Assembly (NCBI GenBank): GCA_937902315.1 | Contig: CALGUG010000055.1 | Location: forward strand, 62,001 to 126,000 | Length of the DNA: 64,000 bases | Origin: an uncultured Chloroflexales bacterium | GTDB taxonomy: Bacteria > Chloroflexota > Chloroflexia > Chloroflexales > Chloroflexaceae | Reading direction: 5' to 3' | Part shown: positions 41,465 to 48,941 of the stretch, in pieces | Layout of the letters: each line of letters starts with the position of its first letter | How positions within the stretch are numbered: position 1 is the stretch's first letter | Notes under the pieces: model-generated | Databases searched by the model: none | What the model saw: the letters and a program-made list of their open reading frames with translations, nothing else | What the model was told of the DNA's origin: nothing | Made by a program: the position numbers and the translations under genes

Positions 41465-42697
41465 ATGCGCATTCTGATGCTGACCTCGTCTTACCCGAAG
41501 TATCCCGGCGAGACGACGGCCCCCTTTATCGAAGAGATCGCGGCGGGTGTGGTGCGGCGCGGGCACGAAGTGCATGTGCTGGCCCCCTATCGTCCCGATA
41601 TTCGGCGCGAGGCGGTCGAGCGGGGCGTTCATCTGCACTTCTTCAAATATGCTCCCCACCCAGCCTTGAATGTCTGGGGCTACGCTGCGGCCCAAAAGGG
41701 CGATGTGCGCCTGAAAGGTGCTGCGATCGGCGCGGTGCCCTTTGCGATCAGCGCGACCTTGGCCAATCTTGCTAGCCTGATTCAGCGCGAAGGGCCTTTC
41801 GACATTATGCACGCTCACTGGGTGCTGCCCAACGGCCCCTCGGCGGCGCTGATGGCTCAGCTCTTTGGGCTGCCGCTGGTGGTCAGCCTGCATGGCAGCG
41901 ATGTTGCGGTGGCGGAACGGCACTGGCTGGCGGCAGGCGTGGCGGGAACAGTCTTTCGGCTCGCCAAGCAGATGACGGCCTGCAGCGGCGATCTGCACGA
42001 TCGCGCCCTGCTGTTGGGCGCGCGACCCGAAAGCTCGTGTGTGATCCCCTATGGCGTGGATACCAGCGCCTTTAAGCCGCGCCCCGAAGCCGGAGCCTTG
42101 GTGCGCGAGGAGCTGGGCCTCGCGCCCGATACGCCGATCGTCTTGGCATTGGGCCGCTTCGTTTACAAAAAAGGCTTCAACGTTCTACTCGACGCTTGGC
42201 CCCAGATCAGTCAGCAGCACCCCGATGCGCGTTTGGTGCTGGCAGGCGATGGCGACCTGCGCGGCGAACTCGAGGCCCAAGCACGCCAACTCCAGATCGC
42301 CGACAAAGTGTTCTTTACCGGAATGCTCGACCGCAACCGCACCGCGCTTTATCTGAACGCGCCCGATGTCTATGTGGTGCCTTCGATCCGCGACCAGAGC
42401 GGCAATGTCGATGGCCTGCCCAACGTGCTGCTGGAGGGCATGGGCGTGGCGCGCCCGATTGTGGCTTCGCGGGTGGCGGGCATCCCCCAGGTGATCGACG
42501 ATGGCGTGCATGGTCTGCTCGTGCCGGAAAAGGATCCGCTCGCCTTGGCTCAAGCCATCGACCGCTTGTTGGCCGACCGCGCCTTGGCGCAACGCTTGGG
42601 TCAGGCCGCGCGTCAACGTATCGAGCAGGAGTTAACTTGGGATCGCACGGCCGAGCGTTTCGAGGCGGTCTACCAGCGCGCACTAGCGGCTTCCTAA
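41465..42697 (+). CDS. Glycosyltransferase family 4
   Basis: 410 residues from the ATG at 41465; an in-frame TTG 5 codons upstream is less likely. The GT-B fold shows an N-terminal half with SYPKYPGETTAPFIEE and HAHWVLPNGPSAAL, and a C-terminal half with LALGRFVYKKGFNVLLDAW, GDGDLR and the donor-binding region VDGLPNVLLEGMGVARPIVAS (seen in parts). It adds a hexose to a lipid-linked glycan in the cytoplasm; donor and linkage are not known. The methyltransferase gene follows after 18 bp. Confidence 0.92.
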   Translation: MRILMLTSSYPKYPGETTAPFIEEIAAGVVRRGHEVHVLAPYRPDIRREAVERGVHLHFFKYAPHPALNVWGYAAAQKGDVRLKGAAIGAVPFAISATLANLASLIQREGPFDIMHAHWVLPNGPSAALMAQLFGLPLVVSLHGSDVAVAERHWLAAGVAGTVFRLAKQMTACSGDLHDRALLLGARPESSCVIPYGVDTSAFKPRPEAGALVREELGLAPDTPIVLALGRFVYKKGFNVLLDAWPQISQQHPDARLVLAGDGDLRGELEAQARQLQIADKVFFTGMLDRNRTALYLNAPDVYVVPSIRDQSGNVDGLPNVLLEGMGVARPIVASRVAGIPQVIDDGVHGLLVPEKDPLALAQAIDRLLADRALAQRLGQAARQRIEQELTWDRTAERFEAVYQRALAAS

Positions 42698-42715
42698 AGC
42701 TGAAAGGAGAGCAAA

Positions 42716-43516
42716 ATGCGTTTTGTGCATGATCAACAGTTTCTGCGCGAACAGTACAAGTCGCAAAACAACCTTGAGGCGCGCATTCTGCTCCATCAAC
42801 GTTTCAGCATCAACCAGACCGGCTGGTACCCTTGGCTGTTTCAGCACATGAAGGCGCCAGCAGAAGCTTGCATTTTAGAGCTGGGCTGCGGATCGGCCCG
42901 CTTCTGGAGCACGCTGATCGATCAGATCCCGGCGGGCTGGCAGATCACATTGAGCGACTTTTCGCCCGGTATGTTGGCCGATGCCGAGCGCAATCTGGCG
43001 GCTTCCAAACGAGCATTTCGTTTTGAAGTCATCGATGCGCAGGCCATACCTTATGCCGATGCTAGCTTCGATCTTGTGATCGCGAACCACATGCTCTACC
43101 ATGTGCCCGATCGGGCCAAGGCGATCGGCGAAATTAGACGTGTCTTGAAGCCGGAGGGGCGTCTCTACGCGGCTACCAACGGCTTTAACCATATGAGCGA
43201 GATCGCGACGCTCTGCAAAGAGTGCGATCCTGAGATTGTGACCTTTCTTGATGCGCCCGAAGGCGAATCGTTCCTGTTGGAAAATGGGGCCGATCAGTTG
43301 AAACGCTCGTTTGGGCATGTCGTTTTGCACCTCTACCCCGATGGGCTGCGGGTGACCGATGCCGATCTGTTGGCCGATGCGATCTGTTCAGGCTTCATCG
43401 TCAATCTAACGCCCGAACGCGAACGAGCCTTACGTGCCTCGCTGGCCGAGCGCATCCGCCGCGATGGGGTGATTTCGATCAGCAAAGAGAGCGGACTGTT
43501 TGAGGCGTGGGGATAA
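42716..43516 (+). CDS. SAM-dependent methyltransferase
   Basis: 266 residues. The class I fold is clear: ILELGCGSARFW (motif I), then ITLSDFSPGMLADAE, VIDAQAIPYADASFDLVIANHMLYHV (motifs II-III) and ALKPEGRLYAATNG-like post-motif. AAGGAG lies 7 bases before the ATG. Similar enzymes methylate sugars or lipid carriers; placed between glycosyltransferase and nucleotide-sugar dehydrogenase genes, glycan methylation is a fair inference. No motif fixes the substrate. Confidence 0.88.
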   Translation: MRFVHDQQFLREQYKSQNNLEARILLHQRFSINQTGWYPWLFQHMKAPAEACILELGCGSARFWSTLIDQIPAGWQITLSDFSPGMLADAERNLAASKRAFRFEVIDAQAIPYADASFDLVIANHMLYHVPDRAKAIGEIRRVLKPEGRLYAATNGFNHMSEIATLCKECDPEIVTFLDAPEGESFLLENGADQLKRSFGHVVLHLYPDGLRVTDADLLADAICSGFIVNLTPERERALRASLAERIRRDGVISISKESGLFEAWG

Positions 43517-43610
43517 GTCGTTGTTGAGCGCTTATCGAGCGCCTCGCTTTTACAACACTATGTGGAGAGAGGGAAATGCTCGAACACATCACACTATAAG
43601 AGGCTTCAGC

Positions 43611-44960
43611 ATGTCAATTCAGGAAGATACAGGTTTAGCAGTTTATCAACAACTGCTGCATAAAATTGAAACGAAAAACGCCCTGATCGGCGTATTGGGG
43701 CTAGGCTATGTTGGTCTACCTCTGGCAGTTCGGGCATGTCGGGTCGGTTTTTCGGTATTAGGTTTCGATGTTGATCGTCAAACGGTAGCCCAGCTCAATC
43801 AGGGCCATAGCCATATCGGCGATGTTTCGTCTGACGAGTTGAACAAAGTGATTGCCGAGCGCCGTTTCGAGGCCAGCAGCGACTTTCGACGTCTGCGCAG
43901 TTGCGATGTGATCGTGATCTGTGTGCCAACCCCACTGAACCAAACGCGCGACCCCGATATCTCCTACATTCAAAACGCTACTGCAGATATCGCCCGAACC
44001 TTGCGGGCCGGTCAACTGGTGGTTTTAGAGAGCACTACCTACCCAGGCACCACCCAAGAGATCATTCAGCCCCGTTTGGAAGAGACCGGTTTGAAAGTTG
44101 GCGAAGACTTCTTCTTGGCCTTTTCGCCCGAACGAATCGATCCTGGTCAGACCAGCAGCCAAGGCTTCAGCGTCGATAATACTCCCAAAGTGATGGGTGG
44201 TGTGACGAACTACTGCACCAAAGTGACCGCAGCCTTCTACAGCCATATCACCAGCCAAGTGGTTCCTGTGACCTCGCCGCGTGTGGCCGAGCTGACAAAG
44301 CTGTTTGAAAATGTCTTTCGCTCGGTCAATATCGCCTTGGTGAACGAGCTGGCGCTGCTCTGCGACCGTATGGGCTTGAATGTTTGGGAGGTGATCGACG
44401 CGGCGGCCACTAAGCCCTATGGTTTTATGAAGTTTACTCCCGGGCCGGGCTGGGGTGGTCACTGTATCCCCGTCGATCCCTTTTATTTAACTTGGAAGGC
44501 TCGCGAATACGATGTCGCTACTCGTTTTATTGAGTTAGCAGGCGAGATCAATACCGAGATGTCGCAGCACGTTCACGATCTGGTCTTCCGGGCTCTCAAC
44601 AAGCAGCGCAAAGCCTTAAATGGCGCGCGAGTTCTGCTTTTGGGTGTAGCCTACAAGCCCGATGTGAGCGACTATCGCGAGTCACCCGTCTTTAAGATAA
44701 TGGAATTGCTGGAGGCCGATGGCGCCGAGGTGATCGCCTGCGATCCGCACATTACTACCTTTAGCTCGCACCATGGGCCGGAACGTCAGACTGTGCCGCT
44801 CAGCGATGAGCTGCTCGAATCGGCCGATTGCGCCGTCATTATCACCAATCATAGCGCCTTCGATTATGCGCGGATTGTGCAGAAGTCGCGCGCGGTTGTC
44901 GATACGCGTAACGCTACGCGCGCCGTAACCGAGGGACGTGAAAAGATAACCTTGCTATGA
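43611..44960 (+). CDS. Nucleotide-sugar dehydrogenase (UDP-HexNAc 6-dehydrogenase, WbpA/WecC-like)
   Basis: 449 residues from the ATG at 43611 with AAGAGG upstream; the longer frame to 43500 overlaps the methyltransferase and is not coding-like. NAD motif GVLGLGYVGLPLA at the N-terminus. LAFSPERIDPG is the form seen in UDP-GlcNAc/ManNAc dehydrogenases rather than UDP-glucose dehydrogenases. The catalytic Cys is in GGHCIPVDPFYL. It oxidises C6 of a UDP-N-acetylhexosamine to the uronic acid. Its stop overlaps the next start in ATGA. The product would be an acidic sugar for the surface polysaccharide. Confidence 0.9.
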   Translation: MSIQEDTGLAVYQQLLHKIETKNALIGVLGLGYVGLPLAVRACRVGFSVLGFDVDRQTVAQLNQGHSHIGDVSSDELNKVIAERRFEASSDFRRLRSCDVIVICVPTPLNQTRDPDISYIQNATADIARTLRAGQLVVLESTTYPGTTQEIIQPRLEETGLKVGEDFFLAFSPERIDPGQTSSQGFSVDNTPKVMGGVTNYCTKVTAAFYSHITSQVVPVTSPRVAELTKLFENVFRSVNIALVNELALLCDRMGLNVWEVIDAAATKPYGFMKFTPGPGWGGHCIPVDPFYLTWKAREYDVATRFIELAGEINTEMSQHVHDLVFRALNKQRKALNGARVLLLGVAYKPDVSDYRESPVFKIMELLEADGAEVIACDPHITTFSSHHGPERQTVPLSDELLESADCAVIITNHSAFDYARIVQKSRAVVDTRNATRAVTEGREKITLL

Positions 44961-47101
44961 GTGTGCATGCCAAAAAGGGCCGCGACCGCCCAACGACCGT
45001 ACAAACCGCGACCAAGAACGTAAGCGGTTTGAAGCGCTGGCTGATGCGCTGTGGCGATTTGCGCATCATGACACTGCTGCTCTTTGTGGTGGGCCTTGCG
45101 CTGCGTCTCTATCGACTCGACGCGCAAAGCCTTTGGATCGATGAGCTGAACACGTGGTGGATGGTCGTCCATACCTCGTGGGGCAGTTTGATCGAGGAAT
45201 TGTTTAAAAGCGAATCGGCTTATCCGCTCTACCATCTATTGCTCAAAGCGTGGATCGCGCTGGCAGGTGATAGCGAATGGGCTATGCGTTTTCCGTCGGC
45301 TTTAGCGGGTGCCTTGGCAGTCGTTGCGCTCTTTTTCGCCAGTCGCGAGCTTGTGCGCGGCTTGAGCGAGACTTCGACTGTATGTCTCAATCTGCTCGGC
45401 TTGATCGGGCCGCTGCTGTTGCTGTTCGCGCCCTTTGGTCTGTGGTTCGCCCAAGAGGTCAAGACCTACAGCCTCTTGTTGTGTAGTTCGGCCTTTACGC
45501 TCTGGCTGACGCTGTTGGTTCTGCGCCGCAACGATCTGCTCAGCTGGTCGTGCTGGCTGATCGTGGCTGGCCTGAGCGTTTTTGTTCACCGTTTCGCGCT
45601 CTTGTTGCTGGTCGGAACGGCCTGCGCTTGGCTGTGGCAACAGCTCAGCCAGCATCGCGATGAGCTGCGTTCGCATATGCGCAAACTGCTGGCGGTTGGC
45701 CTTGGGATCGCTGCCTTCAGTATTTTTTTGGTCTGGCAGATCACGGCAGGCCTAGGCGAAGAAGACGCCACCACCGGCGACCATATCGCGGCGGGGCCGC
45801 TGCAGGCCAGTGTTATCACCTTGTGGCGCTTCGCTCTTGACCGTGGTCCTTGGGAAGCGCCTTGGTTCTTTTTGCTGCCGAGCATACTATTGACACTTTG
45901 GGGACTCTGGCTGTTGCTGCGCGACGCTCTGAGCGGCAATTGGCGGGCCCAGACCCTGCTCTCTTGTTTGCTAGTGCCGTTTCTGCTTTTTTCGATTCAG
46001 CTCTGGTGGACGCGCCTTTTTGAGCCGCGCTACCTGATTATTGTCTATCCCGCTTGGCTGTTGTTCATGGCCTATCCACTTACGAAGCTGCTTGCTCAAG
46101 TGCGCCCAGACACGCGGCAGGCGCTTCAGCCCGTAGCCTTGGCGGGTTTTGTTTCGCTCTGTGTGCTCGCCAGCAATCTCTTTTCGCTTTACCAACCCGT
46201 TAAAGGCTTGTGGAGCGGAGATCCAGTTAAGGAGCAGTATCGCGAAGCGATAGCGTATGCGGTGAAGCGCGCCCAGCCGAGCGATATTGTGATTTTGCAC
46301 CCAGAATATCTACGCACCGCTTGGAACTACTATGCTCCACGCACCATTACCAGCCAGTTGCCCAATGCGATCGCGTTTGATGCCTTTAAAAAGCGCCAAA
46401 CCGAGTTCAGCCGGCGCGACTGGGATGCAAGCCGCGACCGCGCCCTTAGCGGCTTCTACCGATCCTATTTGCTGATCGCGCCCGCGCATGCGCGCACGGT
46501 CGATCCGCCCAATCCTGCCTATCCCGATGACGAATATGGCTATGTCGGCTTGTACTATCAGTTCAGTTGGGAACAAAGCAAGTGGCCCTGTGGCGGAGCA
46601 CGCTACAACGGCGTTCATATCTTGTGCCAATCTTCCCCAGAGAGTTATGTGACGGGCAAAGTTGCCGAGCCAGAGACGCCGCTGCGGGCCGAATTCGGCG
46701 ATGGAATCTTCTTGAAGGGCTATAGCCTGCCTGATGGTCCATTTCTTGCAGGAGGTGTGCTCCCGGTCACCCTTTATTGGGAGGTGGAGACTCAACCGAG
46801 CGAGGACTTTTCGGTCTTCCTGCATGTCTGTCAAGACTGCGATCAACCTCCGGCAGCGGGTGATGATGGCCCACCTCTTGGCGGAGGGGTTCCGACTTCG
46901 ATCTGGAAGCCGGGTCACCCAGTTCATGATGAGCGAACTGTCGTTTTGCCGCGTGATCTAGCGCCCGGTAGCTATCAACTCTTAGTTGGTCTCTATCGTC
47001 CTGGCGACCCTTCGCCAGATGCTCGGCTTACAGTAATGGGCGATGCTATTATCGATACTAATAGGGTAGTCTTAGCTACCGTTCAAATAATAATACCTTA
47101 A
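44957..47101 (+). CDS. Family 39-like membrane glycosyltransferase with different C-terminal beta domain
   Basis: 714 residues. A basic N-terminus precedes the first helix at about 35-50. The PMT-type loop reads SLWIDELNTWW with the acidic pair DE. About ten membrane helices extend to about 410. The rest is extracytoplasmic and ends in a beta-rich domain at about 570-714 (FGDGIFLKGYSL, LPVTLYWEVE, FSVFLHVCQD, GGGVPTSIWKPGHPV, GSYQLLVGLYRP). That domain differs from the module shared by the other four but is itself a recurring appendage in Chloroflexota family 39 proteins. ATGA overlap with the dehydrogenase indicates coupling. Confidence 0.86.
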   Translation: MSVHAKKGRDRPTTVQTATKNVSGLKRWLMRCGDLRIMTLLLFVVGLALRLYRLDAQSLWIDELNTWWMVVHTSWGSLIEELFKSESAYPLYHLLLKAWIALAGDSEWAMRFPSALAGALAVVALFFASRELVRGLSETSTVCLNLLGLIGPLLLLFAPFGLWFAQEVKTYSLLLCSSAFTLWLTLLVLRRNDLLSWSCWLIVAGLSVFVHRFALLLLVGTACAWLWQQLSQHRDELRSHMRKLLAVGLGIAAFSIFLVWQITAGLGEEDATTGDHIAAGPLQASVITLWRFALDRGPWEAPWFFLLPSILLTLWGLWLLLRDALSGNWRAQTLLSCLLVPFLLFSIQLWWTRLFEPRYLIIVYPAWLLFMAYPLTKLLAQVRPDTRQALQPVALAGFVSLCVLASNLFSLYQPVKGLWSGDPVKEQYREAIAYAVKRAQPSDIVILHPEYLRTAWNYYAPRTITSQLPNAIAFDAFKKRQTEFSRRDWDASRDRALSGFYRSYLLIAPAHARTVDPPNPAYPDDEYGYVGLYYQFSWEQSKWPCGGARYNGVHILCQSSPESYVTGKVAEPETPLRAEFGDGIFLKGYSLPDGPFLAGGVLPVTLYWEVETQPSEDFSVFLHVCQDCDQPPAAGDDGPPLGGGVPTSIWKPGHPVHDERTVVLPRDLAPGSYQLLVGLYRPGDPSPDARLTVMGDAIIDTNRVVLATVQIIIP

Positions 47102-47209
47102 CAATAGCTGACGAAAAATGCGCTATACTAAAGCTGTCCAAATAGTACAATTTGGTGATTTGAAATAGTACTTTTTCGTCAGAGCTACATCATATGCGCG
47201 AGGGATGTT

Positions 47210-47581
47210 ATGTATTATGAGATCGAATTGCGTATCCCAGCACTGACGAGCTGCATGCATGTGGTGGATGTGTGCGTTCAACGTCTTAGTCGAACGGTTT
47301 TTGGAAGCGAAGATAACGATTTCCTAACAGCCGTCCAACTAGCATGTTTGCATACTATTAACGAAGCATATGGTGGAGACGAGCTCGATTATCGAATCGA
47401 ATTGGTGTTTGCTGTTGGCCCAAAAGAGCTGCAAGTTACGTTGAATGACACGGGGAGAGCGATCAACGTGCTTGAAGAGCACGATCTCCATGAGGTTATT
47501 CAGCGTCTTGATGGAGCAAGCTATACTCGTCGGGAAGATGGTAATCGAATTTGGCTTGTACGCCGCGTATCACCTGCGTAA
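47210..47581 (+). CDS. HATPase-like protein, degenerate RsbW type
   Basis: 123 residues. The pattern follows small anti-sigma kinases: LACLHTINEAYGG at the N-box position and LNDTGRAINV at the G1 position, but the usual E-x-x-x-N and G-x-G residues are changed. ATP binding and kinase activity are doubtful; a binding-only regulator is possible. No clear ribosome site was found. It precedes the V4R-domain gene by 131 bp and may act with it. This is an inference from fold-level similarity, not a confident family call. Confidence 0.55.
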   Translation: MYYEIELRIPALTSCMHVVDVCVQRLSRTVFGSEDNDFLTAVQLACLHTINEAYGGDELDYRIELVFAVGPKELQVTLNDTGRAINVLEEHDLHEVIQRLDGASYTRREDGNRIWLVRRVSPA

Positions 47582-47712
47582 GGATGGCTTAGCTGGGACA
47601 ACTGTACAAATACCCGTGCTCCTTGACGTTCTGAACTTATATTGCCTAATGACTCGTTTTGTCAGTCGAGTTAGGACAAGGCGATTATTTTTGCAAAAAA
47701 GGAGTTATCGGC

Positions 47713-48339
47713 ATGGAAATGCAGCGACAACAACTACCATCGATGGTGTTGAGATTGGTTTGCGAAAGTATCATTGATAATCTGGGAGAGAAAAGCCTGC
47801 GTTTATTGATGACACAATCAGGTTTGCAAGCCTATTATCAAGATGGCAAGCTGCCTCCTGCCGATAATAGTCCTTCGATTACCTTGCCTGAGTTCAGTCG
47901 ACTCTTTACAACCATGTTCGGCATCTTTGGTGATCGTGGTATTAAGCCGATTTTATTGCGTGCCGGACGCTACAATCTGCGGCATTTCCGCGAGACCAAC
48001 AAGACGCTTGCAACCTTAGCTGGTGCCGCCTTTAAGGTGCTGCCGACCGATGCCAAAATCAAGCTTGTGCTCTCGCGTTCGGTCAAAGCTGCTGAAGAGC
48101 TGCTTCAAGTCGACCATAGTTTTAGCGAGACGCCCGACGGCTATTTGATCGAGATCAAGGATAGCCCTTATTGTGTCGGCATCGAATCCGATCATGGTGT
48201 GTGTTACGTAGCCCAAGGCTTTTATAGCGAGGCGGTTACTTGGGCCACCAACCAACAGCACCACGTTGAGGAGATCAACTGTCGCGCCCGTGGCGACGAT
48301 TGCTGTCGTATTCTGATCAGCCGTGAACCGATCTCCTAG
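47713..48339 (+). CDS. V4R-domain (4-vinyl reductase-like) sensor protein
   Basis: 208 residues from the ATG at 47713, with AAGGAG 8 bases upstream; an in-frame start 18 codons earlier lacks one. A helical N-terminal region (to about 110) precedes the V4R domain. Its typical end is present: a Cys-rich segment EEINCRARGDDCCRILI and the strand YCVGIESDHGVCYVAQGFY. V4R domains bind small hydrocarbon-like ligands, for example in bacteriochlorophyll-related and signalling proteins. No output domain is attached, so the signal is probably passed to a partner such as the neighbouring HATPase protein. A rho-independent terminator follows. Confidence 0.82.
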   Translation: MEMQRQQLPSMVLRLVCESIIDNLGEKSLRLLMTQSGLQAYYQDGKLPPADNSPSITLPEFSRLFTTMFGIFGDRGIKPILLRAGRYNLRHFRETNKTLATLAGAAFKVLPTDAKIKLVLSRSVKAAEELLQVDHSFSETPDGYLIEIKDSPYCVGIESDHGVCYVAQGFYSEAVTWATNQQHHVEEINCRARGDDCCRILISREPIS

Positions 48340-48406
48340 ATCTCGCTGAGCTAAGCTGGCAGAGCGAAACGGGTTAGGTTGATACAAGCTTAGAGAGTAT
48401 TGTGAG

Positions 48407-48434
48407 GCGCTGGAGAGCCATCCAGCGCTTTTTT
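48407..48434 (+). terminator. Rho-independent terminator after the V4R gene
   Basis: GCGCTGGA and TCCAGCGC arms with a 6-base loop are followed by TTTTTTG, 67 bp after the stop. Confidence 0.85.
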
Positions 48435-48532
48435 GTGTGCCTGTCTTTTTTCCGCTCCTCGCAACTTCGTGTACAATACCTCTCCGATGCAGTTAATGTG
48501 ATGCCACATCTGTTTGATCACTTTAGCAATCT

Positions 48533-48601
48533 GGCGGTTTGCTTTCTTCCCCAACGAGGGCTGCTAGCGCGTCCGCCTACGGCTACAAACAGCTTGCCCG
48601 T
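48533..48601 (-). repeat. RptA copy 10
   Basis: Reverse copy, left end GGCGGTTTG, core GCGCGTCCGCCTACGGCTAC. Partner of copy 11. Confidence 0.75.
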
Positions 48602-48649
48602 AAGCAGGGTGTTGTAGCTGTGTGCCGAGAGCCGCCCAGAAATACAACA

Positions 48650-48683
48650 AAGCGGATTTCATATGATAGCAAATCCGTTTAAA
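48650..48683. repeat. Two abutting RptB edges
   Basis: AAGCGGATTT then, after 8 bases, AGCAAATCCGTTTAAAGA. These are the end of one RptB and the start of another, back to back, with most of the element missing on each side. Confidence 0.55.
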
Positions 48684-48791
48684 GATGTGCATGCTCACAA
48701 TGTGAGAAGGACGTTTCATGGTGTTGAAGCTCAAACGGCACCATGTGAACAGCCGGAAATGGTAGCACAGACGGGATTGTCCCGTTTTGGT

Positions 48792-48860
48792 GGGCGGGAT
48801 GTTGATAGCCGTAGGCGGACGCGGTGAAGACCGCATGGATGCTAGTGACCACAACGCCAA
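48792..48860 (+). repeat. RptA copy 11
   Basis: Forward copy GGGCGGGATGTTGATAGCCG, diverging after GACGCGG. Confidence 0.75.
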
Positions 48861-48941
48861 AACGATACAGTAATGAAGTGGAATGAGCGGGCGCTTTTGC
48901 TGCTCGCAGTTTGATTAAGTTTATGTTTGGAGAGAGGAACC

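Larger units (their letters stand above)
48435..48941. other. 507-bp intergenic region with paired repeats
   Basis: RptA copies 10 and 11 face each other, with abutting RptB edges between them (48650-48683). No gene found. Confidence 0.65.

Noticed and set aside
43500..43610. A 37-codon N-terminal extension of the nucleotide-sugar dehydrogenase
   Set aside because: It overlaps the methyltransferase end, lacks a ribosome site, and the family begins near the ATG at 43611, which has AAGAGG upstream.
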